NCBI RefSeq assembly: GCF_003313385.1
Contig: NZ_QMHN01000001.1
Coordinates: 459,673-523,672 of the forward strand
DNA from: Pedobacter chitinilyticus
Lineage (GTDB): Bacteria; Bacteroidota; Bacteroidia; Sphingobacteriales; Sphingobacteriaceae
Length of the DNA: 64,000 nucleotides
Direction: 5' to 3'
The position numbers were made by a program, and so were the translations under genes. This document shows positions 52,655-61,086 of this stretch, piece by piece. Each line of letters opens with the position of its first letter. Within the stretch, counting starts at the first letter, position 1. Under the pieces are notes generated by a model. It made no database searches, was not told the DNA's origin, and saw only the letters and a list, made by a program, of their open reading frames with translations.

Positions 52655-53041
52655 ATGAAATTTAGTGTAGATAAGCACGAGAAATATGTAGTGTTGAAAT
52701 TAGAGGAGCCTAAATTCACTAATGATAACACCCCAGCCTTAAAATCTGAATTTGTTCTTTTGAACACAGAAGGTTACCATAATATTGTTTTAGATTTATC
52801 GGCTGTTAAAGAGTGCAGTGACGCACAAGATTTAAGCGCTTTGCTGGCTGGCGATAGACTTTGTAAAGCTGCCGATGGTTTATTCATCGTATGTGGCGTT
52901 AATAAAAGTATCGCACAAATTATCCAAATGTCAAACCTTCATCAGTCTGTTACGTTTGTTAATAAGCTTGACGAAGCAACAGATCTTATCTTTATGGAAG
53001 AGATCGAAAAAGAACTTCGCGGTGGAGTAGACAAAGGGTAA
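52655..53041 (+). CDS. STAS domain protein lacking the phosphorylatable serine
   Basis: The 128-residue STAS fold protein resembles anti-sigma-factor antagonists (SpoIIAA/RsbV). The core strand IVLDLSAV is present. The segment that in true antagonists reads D-S-S-G-L-G is S55-D-A-Q-D-L-S61 here, so the phosphoserine is missing and classical partner switching is unlikely. RNase Z begins nine bases after its stop, so the two share a transcript. It is more likely a structural or binding adaptor. Confidence 0.8.
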   Translation: MKFSVDKHEKYVVLKLEEPKFTNDNTPALKSEFVLLNTEGYHNIVLDLSAVKECSDAQDLSALLAGDRLCKAADGLFIVCGVNKSIAQIIQMSNLHQSVTFVNKLDEATDLIFMEEIEKELRGGVDKG

Positions 53042-53050
53042 AATTATTAA

Positions 53051-53962
53051 ATGAAATTTGAAGTAACGATCTTAGGAAGTAGTTCGGCAACGCCAATTTA
53101 TAACCGAAATCCAACAGCGCAATTACTAAATTGCAATGAACGTTTTTATTTGATTGATTGCGGTGAGGGTACTCAGCAGCAATTGATACGATATGGTTTT
53201 AAGGCATCCAAAATTGATTTTATTTTCATCAGTCATTTGCATGGTGATCATTTTTTTGGTTTAGTAGGATTGTTATCTAGCCTGCATCTTAATGGTCGTA
53301 CAAAGCCTTTGCATTTATTTGCTCCAGCTGCGTTAAAGGAAATTTTGGACCTACAGTTTCTTCATTCCGACACGCATTTGCGTTATTCCATCAACTTTTT
53401 TCCAATAAATCCTGCTAAACCAGAAGTGATTTTTAAGAACAATGATGTTGTTGTTGAAACCATTATACTGAACCATCGTATTCCATGTACAGGATTTAAG
53501 TTTACAGAGAAAAAACGTTTAAGAAAGTTGATTGTAGAGAAGTTAGAGCGAGATTCCATTCCAGTGGAATACTATGCAATGCTAAAGCGGAGTGTAGATT
53601 TTGAATTGCCAGATGGAAGAAGGGTTAATCATCTAGATTATACTATAGATTCTGCCATACCAAAGGTATATTGCTATTGTTCTGATACGATGTACGACGA
53701 ACGTTATTTTGATCAAATCAAAGGAGCAGATACCCTTTATCACGAAGCTACCTTCATGCACGACATGTTAGAACGAGCTTTGGAAACCCATCACACTACG
53801 GCACAGCAAGCCGCTGAAATCGCAAAAAAAGTAGACGCTAAGAAATTATTGATCGGCCACTTTTCTTCTAGATACAAAACATTGGAAGGTCTGTTAGAGG
53901 AAGCACAGGCTGGTTTCGAAAACACAGTTTTAGCAACAGAAGGTAGAACTTTCGAAATATAA
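53051..53962 (+). CDS. rnz: ribonuclease Z (tRNA 3' processing endonuclease)
   Basis: This metallo-beta-lactamase nuclease cuts the 3' trailer of tRNA precursors. The 303-residue protein has the zinc motif HLHGDH with His62, His64, Asp66 and His67, preceded by GEGTQQQL. Later features are the RIPCTGFKF His segment, the CYCSDTMYDE Asp segment and GHFSSRY with a final His. The length matches the short bacterial form. It is coupled to the STAS gene before it. No terminator was found immediately after; a repeat-rich region follows. Confidence 0.95.
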   Translation: MKFEVTILGSSSATPIYNRNPTAQLLNCNERFYLIDCGEGTQQQLIRYGFKASKIDFIFISHLHGDHFFGLVGLLSSLHLNGRTKPLHLFAPAALKEILDLQFLHSDTHLRYSINFFPINPAKPEVIFKNNDVVVETIILNHRIPCTGFKFTEKKRLRKLIVEKLERDSIPVEYYAMLKRSVDFELPDGRRVNHLDYTIDSAIPKVYCYCSDTMYDERYFDQIKGADTLYHEATFMHDMLERALETHHTTAQQAAEIAKKVDAKKLLIGHFSSRYKTLEGLLEEAQAGFENTVLATEGRTFEI

Positions 53963-53981
53963 ACTGAGCCGTTAATCTTCC

Positions 53982-54156
53982 GTCATTTCGAGTGGAAAGT
54001 AGGGCAGTTGAGGACCGAAGCTCAACGAAGTTAAATCTAGAGACATATGAAACTAAGACTTACGAAGTTTCAAAAACTTCGTAAGTCTATAAAGAATAAA
54101 TACTCCGAACTCATTAAAAGACTTTTCGACTACGTTGCTCTTCGCTAGAAATGGCG
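53982..54156. repeat. nested palindromic repeats after rnz
   Basis: The outer arms (GTCATTTCGAGTGG... and ...TTCGCTAGAAATGGC) are of the REP-like family. Inside lies a perfect 15-bp inverted repeat, AGACTTACGAAGTTT (54056-54070) and its complement (54074-54088), with a 3-base loop. This fills most of the gap. Confidence 0.6.
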
Positions 54157-54193
54157 GATCTATTATGCGTTTGTGCTGTAGAAATGATTAAGC

Positions 54194-54230
54194 ATAAAAA
54201 AAGCGAAGAACTATTAAGGATTCTTCGCTT
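54194..54230 (-). terminator. terminator of the MCE gene
   Basis: Read on the - strand, AAGCGAAGAA and TTCTTCGCTT pair around about 10 bases and are followed by a run of Ts (A run 54196-54200). Confidence 0.75.
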
Positions 54231-54251
54231 GTCGTATTGAGGTTCTGTTGA

Positions 54252-55205
54252 TTATTTATCTTTCTTATTCCCGCCGCCAAATACAGAGAAGTGAACATAG
54301 CGTTTAGGGTTAGTTTTTAAATCGATCATTAAAGCATCTAAGTTTTTAGAGGCATTGTTAAGGTTGTCATACATCTGTCTGTCGTTTAACAAAGCACCTA
54401 AAGTACCCTTTCCATTTTTAAGATCGCTGATCATTCCTTGTAAATCAGCAATTGCTTTATTTGCGTTGTTTACCGTTGTTTCAAAATTTATAGCTGCTAC
54501 CTTATCCGTCATCGTATTCAAGTTCTTCATTACGGCATCAATTCTAGCACCATTACTTTTAAAGTTGGCTGTAATGGCTTCTACATTAGATAGGATAGAC
54601 GAAAGTTTTGAACTTTCTGATCCCACTAAAGCATCAACTTTTTTGGAAGTAGATTCTAATGAAGTTAAAGTGCCTGCAATACTGGTAAAACTACGATCGA
54701 TGTTTTTCTGAAGGTTAGGATTTAAAATTGTATTGATACTTGAAAGGATTGAGTCCATTTTGGTAATGATCAATTCAGCCTTCTTTTGAACGGGTTGAAA
54801 AGTCTCCATCAAACCTTTTTCTACATTGGTTTGCAGAAAATCGCCATCTTGAGCAAAATTTTTATCGTTACCAAGTGTTAACACAATTGCTTTGCTGCCT
54901 AAAAGGTCTGTGCCTTCTAAACGAGCGATGGTGTTTTTAGGAATTTCGTATTTTCCGTTGATTTTCAAAGTAGCTTTAATGGTGGCATCTGGCTGTAGTT
55001 CCAATGCCGCAACTCTACCAATTTGGTAACCATTAATTAATACAGGTTTAGATACCGCTAAACCATCCACTTGAGTGTATTTGGCGTAAAGGATTGTCTC
55101 GCTAGAAAATATGCTGTTTCCTTTTAAAAAGTTATAGCCTATAATAAGCAGGGCAATAGCAAATGCCGCTAAAATACCTACTTTGGTTTCGTTCTTTATT
55201 TTCAT
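54252..55205 (-). CDS. MCE/MlaD family lipid-transport protein
   Basis: The 317-residue protein has one N-terminal membrane helix (about 8-28, VGILAAFAIALLIIGYNFL) followed by an MCE domain (about 36-115). A long helical/coiled C-terminal stretch (about 125-300) follows, as in MlaD-type periplasmic lipid shuttles. Such proteins form hexamers that carry phospholipids between membranes. No Mla ATPase or permease lies in this window. It ends an envelope operon with two amidase genes and is divergent from lptD. Confidence 0.88.
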   Translation of the reverse strand: MKIKNETKVGILAAFAIALLIIGYNFLKGNSIFSSETILYAKYTQVDGLAVSKPVLINGYQIGRVAALELQPDATIKATLKINGKYEIPKNTIARLEGTDLLGSKAIVLTLGNDKNFAQDGDFLQTNVEKGLMETFQPVQKKAELIITKMDSILSSINTILNPNLQKNIDRSFTSIAGTLTSLESTSKKVDALVGSESSKLSSILSNVEAITANFKSNGARIDAVMKNLNTMTDKVAAINFETTVNNANKAIADLQGMISDLKNGKGTLGALLNDRQMYDNLNNASKNLDALMIDLKTNPKRYVHFSVFGGGNKKDK

Positions 55206-55283
55206 TTATGTTGTAGCGATTTATTGATGGTTTTCTCTATGTTGTTTTATAGTATCAATGAGCTCGCAAGCTCGCTTGGTTTA

Positions 55284-56060
55284 TTAATTCTCTACTTCTT
55301 TTTTGTATTGCTTAATGGCATTTACAATAGCAGTTACAATTTCTTCTTGTCCTTCATCAGAGTTAATATATCTCTCTTCTTCTGGATTGGAGATAAAGCC
55401 TATTTCGGTCAGTACCGATGGCATTGCCGCCCTTTGTAATATCAGTAATCCTTGCTCTTTAACACCTCTGTTCACCCTTTTGTTTACTTCAGTATAATTT
55501 TTTTGGATATAACTAGCCAAAGCTAAGCTTTTTGAACGGTAAAGTGATTTATAAAGTGATAATAAGATGATCTCTTCAGGGTCGGTAGGATCGTAAGTAC
55601 CATGTTTCTTGAAGTTTTTATCCTTAATAATTTCCTCGTTTTCCTTCAAGCCAGCATCCATTTCGTTGATGCGTCTGTAGGCTCCCACAAATGTTTCAGT
55701 ACCTTTAGTATAGTTGTTTCCTTTGGGCATTGAGTTGCAGTGGATAGAGATAAACAGGTCAGCTTTAGCATCATTGGCAATTTCCGCCCTACGATACCAA
55801 TCCACATCTACATCCGTTTTACGGGTTTGTATGACCTTAATTTGAGGTAATTCCTCTTGAAGTTTTGCACCTAATTTTAACGCAACTTTTAAAGCTACAT
55901 CTTTCTCCCACGAATAAGCACCTTTAGCTCCTGGTTTCACACCGCCGTGACCAGCATCAATTACAATGGTCTTTATTTTATATCCTTGGGCATTTGCATT
56001 GAAAAATGAGAAAGTGAAAAGTAAAAAAGTGAAGTATAAAAAAATGTTTCTTGGCTGCAT
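55284..56060 (-). CDS. N-acetylmuramoyl-L-alanine amidase, copy 2
   Basis: This 258-residue exported cell-wall hydrolase (Amidase_3 fold) has a signal peptide ending near ANAQ (about residue 24). Zinc and catalytic features are VIDAGHGG (His), WEKDVAL (Glu), FISIHCN (His) and the C-terminal LTEIGFISNPEE (Glu). It is a paralog of the next amidase upstream, which precedes it by 30 nt. It differs by lacking the basic RRKGKK-type insertion of that copy. The MCE gene follows 78 nt downstream. Confidence 0.9.
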   Translation of the reverse strand: MQPRNIFLYFTFLLFTFSFFNANAQGYKIKTIVIDAGHGGVKPGAKGAYSWEKDVALKVALKLGAKLQEELPQIKVIQTRKTDVDVDWYRRAEIANDAKADLFISIHCNSMPKGNNYTKGTETFVGAYRRINEMDAGLKENEEIIKDKNFKKHGTYDPTDPEEIILLSLYKSLYRSKSLALASYIQKNYTEVNKRVNRGVKEQGLLILQRAAMPSVLTEIGFISNPEEERYINSDEGQEEIVTAIVNAIKQYKKEVEN

Positions 56061-56090
56061 TTAGTTGTGTTTTGTGCAAAAATACAAAAT

Positions 56091-56966
56091 TTAATTTTCT
56101 ACGCTTGATTTATAGGCTTGAATGGCTTTTAATATACAATTGGTGATTTCTATTTGACCTGCTTCAGAGTTCATATAGTCTTCTTCCGTAGGATTAGAAA
56201 TAAAACCAATTTCTGTAAGTACCGCAGGCATTCCTGCTCTGGCTAAAACGGCCAAGCTTTTTTCCTGAACGCCTCTGTTAATTCGTCCTACCGCTACATA
56301 TTGATCTTGTATGTACTTGGCAAATTTTAAGCTCTGCGTTCTAAAGGTGTTTTTCATTAGGGATAAAATAATGGCACTTTCAGGATCAGTGGTGTCAAAT
56401 CCTTCGTAGTTTTCTTTATAATTTTCCTCTAAAAATATAGCTGCATTTTCCCTTTTAATGGCTTCATCTTGCTCATCAATTCGACCACTACCAGATACAA
56501 ATGTTTCTGTACCTCTAGTCGAAGTACTTTTTGAATATCGAGTTTTATAAATAGGAACTTTTTTGCCTTTTCTACGAGTATAGCCGCTAATATAACGTTG
56601 AGGATATACGGGCATATCATTACAATGGATAGAAATGAAGAGGTCAGCCTTTTCATTATTGGCTAATGCAATTCTTTCATAAAGCGGAATGAACACATCT
56701 TCGGTACGTGTATATACTACTTTTACGTCTTTAAGAGTTTCTTCAATCAGCTTTCCTAAACGTAAAGCTGTTTTTAGGGCAACATCCTTCTCGGTAGAAT
56801 AGTTCCCTCTTGTCGATCCATCCTTCCCGCCGTGACCTGCATCTAATACAATTGTTTTAATTTTATATTGTTGTGCAAACGATTGATTATCAATAGTTAA
56901 TAGTGATAAAATAGAAATTAATAGGATCAATATTTGTTTTGCTCTGTTCAATGGTATATTTTTCAT
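56091..56966 (-). CDS. N-acetylmuramoyl-L-alanine amidase, copy 1
   Basis: This 291-residue exported amidase starts from ATG 56966, a start that gives a proper signal peptide (NIPLNRAKQILILLISILS). An upstream start at 57041 would add 25 residues and overlap the lptD start region. Amidase_3 features: VLDAGHGG, STEKDVAL, FISIHCND and LTEIGFISNPTEE. It contains an insertion with RRKGKKVPIYKTRYSK between the two halves, absent in copy 2. It is transcribed first in the operon amidase-amidase-MCE. Confidence 0.9.
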   Translation of the reverse strand: MKNIPLNRAKQILILLISILSLLTIDNQSFAQQYKIKTIVLDAGHGGKDGSTRGNYSTEKDVALKTALRLGKLIEETLKDVKVVYTRTEDVFIPLYERIALANNEKADLFISIHCNDMPVYPQRYISGYTRRKGKKVPIYKTRYSKSTSTRGTETFVSGSGRIDEQDEAIKRENAAIFLEENYKENYEGFDTTDPESAIILSLMKNTFRTQSLKFAKYIQDQYVAVGRINRGVQEKSLAVLARAGMPAVLTEIGFISNPTEEDYMNSEAGQIEITNCILKAIQAYKSSVEN

Positions 56967-57022
56967 TAATTTTGAACGTTTTGTGGTAAAGATTATTGCA
57001 AAATAAACATTCACGCACAAAT

Positions 57023-59740
57023 TTGAAACTTTTACAGACACTCATTTTTTCATTTTTTTTAGTGTTGTTGGCCATATCGGCTGATACTAAAGTTTTTGCA
57101 TCTGTATCTGTTGCATTTTTTCAAACCAAACCACAGCAAATAGATTCTCCCAAAAGAGATACTACTAAGAAGGTAATGAAAAAAAGTAGCCTAGATTCTA
57201 AGCTGGAATACTATGCAAAGGACTCGGCAGTGGTAGACCGAAAGAATGAAGTTCAATACCTATATGGTGGTGCACGTGTAAAATATGAAGGTTTGGAATT
57301 AGATGCTGAGTTTATCCGTTTTGATAACAAGAGCAAGATCGTTTTCGCCAAGGGAAGTACAAATGATAAGGGCAAGTATTATGGACGTCCTATCTTTAAA
57401 ACGGAAGAGCAGGGTTCATCCATGGCCGATTCATTAACCTATAATCTTAATCTCAAAAACGGGGTAGTGCATGGTGTTTTTACGGAACAAGAAGGAGGTT
57501 TTTTCTCAGGAGGTAAGACAAAAATGCAACCTGATAACGAATTTCACGTTCATGGTACCACTTATAGTACCTGTAACTTGCCACATCCGCACTTTGGTAT
57601 TTATATTACTAAGGGGATTGCTACCGAAAAACATATCATTACGGGACCAGTTTATATGAAGTTTGAAGATATTCCCATGCCATTGGGTTTGCCCTTTGCC
57701 TTCTTCCCCAAACCCAATAAAAAAGCATCTGGTTTTATCCTGCCTACCCCTGGAGAAGACGCGACTAAAGGTTTTTCTTTGCTAGGAGGTGGTTACTACA
57801 TGGCCTTTAACGATTATTTGGATGCTCGTTTGATTACAAATATCTATACTAATGGTTCTTATGACCTCAATTTGGTATCCAATTATACTAAACGTTATAA
57901 ATACAACGGAAATATCAACTTGACCTATTCCAGCACTCGTAACGGCTTGGAGGGCACGCCACAATATGCACCTGTAAAGACCGTTATGATTGGTTGGACG
58001 CACAGTCAAGCCGCAAATGCCAAACCAGGAACTACTTTTAGTGCTTCGGTAAATGCAGGTTCCAGTAGGCACAATGCAGTAACCGCGGGTAATGGAAGTT
58101 ACGATCCTAATAAGTTTTTACAAAACACCATGAGTTCCAGTATTGCTTATGGAAAGGTATTTGGTGATGGGTTATTCAATTTTACCTCAGCTTTAACGCA
58201 TAATCAGCAAACAAATGGCGATTCAAGAAATATCAGCTTAACCTTACCAGATGTGAGTTTGAACATGTCTACCATTAGCCCTTTCGACTCTAAAAAGAGA
58301 GTTGGTGAGGCCAAATGGTACCAAAAGCTAACTTTAGGTTACAGTATGACTGCTTATAACAGAGTAAGTACTACAGAAGATGTGCTATTTTCCAAAAGCG
58401 GGCTAAATAGTTTTACCAACAGTATCTCTCATAATGTGCCTATTAGCTTACCTTTTACTTTGTTTAAATACTTGAATTTTTCTTCGGGTGTAAATTATAG
58501 CGAAAAGTGGGATTTCAAAACTTTGAAAAATAGATATATCCGTACTGCTACTGGAACTGGCTATGAAGTTCGTTCTGACACGGTAAATGGATTTAAAAGA
58601 GGAGCACAATACAGCATTAGTACGTCGATGTCAACCAAAATTTATGGCATTAAACAGTTTAAAGGCAACGGTAGTATCAGGGCTATGCGTCACGTTATGA
58701 CCCCTAGCATCGGTTTTAGTTATGCGCCTGGTTTTGCTGCCGACAAATACGGATATTATAAAACAGCGGAGTTTTACACGGACGATATCAGGCCTGGAAT
58801 GAGTGAGCCAACGGGAGAAGTAGTAAAAGATCAGTATGGTAACCCGCTTTTGTATTCTGTTTTTATGGGAGGAGGACCTCCACAATTTAGGAGCGGTAGC
58901 ATTTCATTTGCCATGGACAATAACGTAGAGCTGAAAGTGAGAAACCGTAAAGATACCACAGGAACAGGGGAACGTAAATTAGCGATTTTGCAAGGTTTGT
59001 CTTTAAACGCTAACTACGATTTGTTTAGGCAAAACAAAAAACTATCTAATATCAACTTTAGTGGACGCTCACAGTTTACCGAAAAATTAGGTATTAACTT
59101 TAGTGGCGCGTTTAGTCCGTACATGGTAGATTTAGTTCCTTTTACTTCAGGGACTGGAAGTAGTACCACTACCACCTATTCTTACCAAGAAATTGATAGA
59201 TACGTGTGGAAAGATGGCAAACTGCCTAGGTTAACCACATTTACGCTTTCTTTTGACTACAGCTTAAATCCTGAAGCATTTAAAAAGCGAAATGAGAACT
59301 TAGATAAACTGAATAATCAAAATGCACCAGTTACCAGAACGCAGGAGCAGATAGACGCTCTGAACGCTGTAAGTAGGGATCCAAATGCTTTTGTTGATTT
59401 CAATATTCCTTGGAACTTCTCTTTTGCCTATAGCTTCAACTATAATAATCCGTTGGGCAGACCAGAAACTAGAAGTATTACAAATACATTAAACTTTAGT
59501 GGTGACTTTAACCTTACACCAAAGTGGAAAATTCAATATACTTCAGGTTACGACTTTAAGGCGAAGAATTTATCACAAACTTCATTTTCTATTTACAGAG
59601 ATTTACACTGTTGGGACATGAGTGCCAGCTGGATTCCTTTTGGAGCATATCAAAGTTATTCCATCGATATCAGAGTGAGAGCTTCTGTGTTGCAAGATTT
59701 GAAATTAAGCAAGCGTAAAGGTTTCTGGACGAGATATTAG
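57023..59740 (+). CDS. lptD: LPS-assembly protein LptD-like outer-membrane protein
   Basis: This is the outer-membrane component that inserts lipopolysaccharide. It is about 905 residues from the TTG at 57023, which gives an N-terminal signal sequence (KLLQTLIFSFFLVLLAI). A TTG at 56996 would add nine polar residues. An OstA-like beta-jellyroll follows (about 60-200, YLYGGARVKYEGLELDAEFIRFD), then a large beta-barrel with FAFFPKPNKKASGFILPTPGE, as in Bacteroidota LptD. It is divergent from the amidase operon with only 56 nt between starts. No ATG start is available. Confidence 0.88.
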   Translation: MKLLQTLIFSFFLVLLAISADTKVFASVSVAFFQTKPQQIDSPKRDTTKKVMKKSSLDSKLEYYAKDSAVVDRKNEVQYLYGGARVKYEGLELDAEFIRFDNKSKIVFAKGSTNDKGKYYGRPIFKTEEQGSSMADSLTYNLNLKNGVVHGVFTEQEGGFFSGGKTKMQPDNEFHVHGTTYSTCNLPHPHFGIYITKGIATEKHIITGPVYMKFEDIPMPLGLPFAFFPKPNKKASGFILPTPGEDATKGFSLLGGGYYMAFNDYLDARLITNIYTNGSYDLNLVSNYTKRYKYNGNINLTYSSTRNGLEGTPQYAPVKTVMIGWTHSQAANAKPGTTFSASVNAGSSRHNAVTAGNGSYDPNKFLQNTMSSSIAYGKVFGDGLFNFTSALTHNQQTNGDSRNISLTLPDVSLNMSTISPFDSKKRVGEAKWYQKLTLGYSMTAYNRVSTTEDVLFSKSGLNSFTNSISHNVPISLPFTLFKYLNFSSGVNYSEKWDFKTLKNRYIRTATGTGYEVRSDTVNGFKRGAQYSISTSMSTKIYGIKQFKGNGSIRAMRHVMTPSIGFSYAPGFAADKYGYYKTAEFYTDDIRPGMSEPTGEVVKDQYGNPLLYSVFMGGGPPQFRSGSISFAMDNNVELKVRNRKDTTGTGERKLAILQGLSLNANYDLFRQNKKLSNINFSGRSQFTEKLGINFSGAFSPYMVDLVPFTSGTGSSTTTTYSYQEIDRYVWKDGKLPRLTTFTLSFDYSLNPEAFKKRNENLDKLNNQNAPVTRTQEQIDALNAVSRDPNAFVDFNIPWNFSFAYSFNYNNPLGRPETRSITNTLNFSGDFNLTPKWKIQYTSGYDFKAKNLSQTSFSIYRDLHCWDMSASWIPFGAYQSYSIDIRVRASVLQDLKLSKRKGFWTRY

Positions 59741-59783
59741 TAAGGTGTTTGTACATCTGTCAACCTAAAAATAAGTTAAAAAG

Positions 59784-61040
59784 ATGTTAGCAGAAATTAT
59801 AACCATAGGCGATGAAATTCTCATCGGTCAAATTGTCGATACCAATTCTGCTTGGATGGCAGCAGAGCTGAATAAAATTGGGGTAAAGGTAAAACAGATT
59901 ACTTCCATTTCAGATGAAGCCCAACATATTGTAAAAGCTTTAGAAGAGGCGCAAAATCGTGCCGACATTATTCTAATTACTGGTGGTTTGGGGCCTACTA
60001 AGGATGATATTACCAAACTTACCCTTGCTAAATATTTTAACATGCCTTTGCGACTTGACGAAGAGACCTTAGCGCATGTAAAGGAATTTTTCGACAAGCT
60101 AAATAGGCCGATGATTGAGGTCAATATTAAACAAGCCGAAGTGCCCGATGGTTGTACCGTCATCAAGAACAAAAACGGTACAGCACCCTGTATGTGGTTT
60201 GAGCATCATGGCAAAATTATTGTCTCTATGCCTGGAGTACCTTTTGAAATGAAATATTTGATGGAAGATGAAATCATCCCTCGTATTAAGGAGAGGTTTG
60301 AAATGCCATTTATTTTCCACCAGAATATTTTAACGGCTGGTTTGGGTGAATCTTTTCTAGCGGAACAAATTGCTGACATTGAGAATGCTTTACCCGCTTA
60401 TATCAAACTGGCATACTTACCAAAGCTTGGACAGGTAAGATTAAGATTAAGCGCCTCGGGTACTAATGAAGCTCAAATTCTTACAGATGTTGCCTATTAT
60501 ACTAAGCAAATTGTTGAACGGGTTGAAAAATATGTGGTGCTCACCGAAGATTTACCTTTTGAAAAAGCCGTTCTTAATTTGATGGATAAGTATCAGTTGA
60601 CCCTTTCGTTAGCAGAAAGCTGTACTGGAGGCTATGTTTCTCATTTGTTTACACAACACCCAGGTTCTTCCTCGGTTTTTCAAGGCGGAGCAGTAACTTA
60701 TTCAAACGATTTAAAGCAATTGGTGTTGGGGGTAAGTGAAACTACTTTAGCTGCCTATGGAGCGGTAAGTGAGCAAACCGCTACAGAAATGGCTCAAGGG
60801 GCAGTGAAGAACTTTAGAACTGATTATGCAGTAGCTATTACGGGAATAGCAGGTCCCGACGGTGGTACACCAGAAAAGCCAGTAGGCATGGTTTGGATTG
60901 CTGTAGCCAGTAAAACCGAAGTAAAAGCTAAAATGTTTAAATTCGCCAGTCAACGCTTCCAGAACATCGAACGTTCGGCAATGGCTGCTTTGATGATGCT
61001 GTTTTTACAGTTGAAACAAGATTTGAATGTAAAGCATTAA
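59784..61040 (+). CDS. cinA: CinA family protein (competence/damage-inducible; NMN deamidase-type)
   Basis: The 418-residue two-domain protein has an N-terminal MoaB/Mog-like domain (ITIGDEILIGQIVDTN start, TGGLGPTKDD near residues 73-82) and a C-terminal PncC-type domain (SLAESCTGG near 280, GIAGPDGGTPEKPVGMV). CinA proteins salvage NAD by deamidating NMN or hydrolysing ADP-ribose. It is complete and of normal length. The gap to lptD is about 43 nt. Its 3' end contains the -33 element of the next promoter. Confidence 0.93.
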   Translation: MLAEIITIGDEILIGQIVDTNSAWMAAELNKIGVKVKQITSISDEAQHIVKALEEAQNRADIILITGGLGPTKDDITKLTLAKYFNMPLRLDEETLAHVKEFFDKLNRPMIEVNIKQAEVPDGCTVIKNKNGTAPCMWFEHHGKIIVSMPGVPFEMKYLMEDEIIPRIKERFEMPFIFHQNILTAGLGESFLAEQIADIENALPAYIKLAYLPKLGQVRLRLSASGTNEAQILTDVAYYTKQIVERVEKYVVLTEDLPFEKAVLNLMDKYQLTLSLAESCTGGYVSHLFTQHPGSSSVFQGGAVTYSNDLKQLVLGVSETTLAAYGAVSEQTATEMAQGAVKNFRTDYAVAITGIAGPDGGTPEKPVGMVWIAVASKTEVKAKMFKFASQRFQNIERSAMAALMMLFLQLKQDLNVKH

Positions 61041-61054
61041 AAAACGTATTTTTG
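61022..61054 (+). promoter_or_regulatory. promoter of the E2 gene
   Basis: TTTG (61022-61025), a 21-base spacer and TATTTTTG (61047-61054) match the Bacteroidota consensus. Initiation near 61061 gives a leader of about 26 nt. Confidence 0.6.
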
Positions 61055-61086
61055 GCGCAAACCAAATTACATAAACTTATAAAAAT

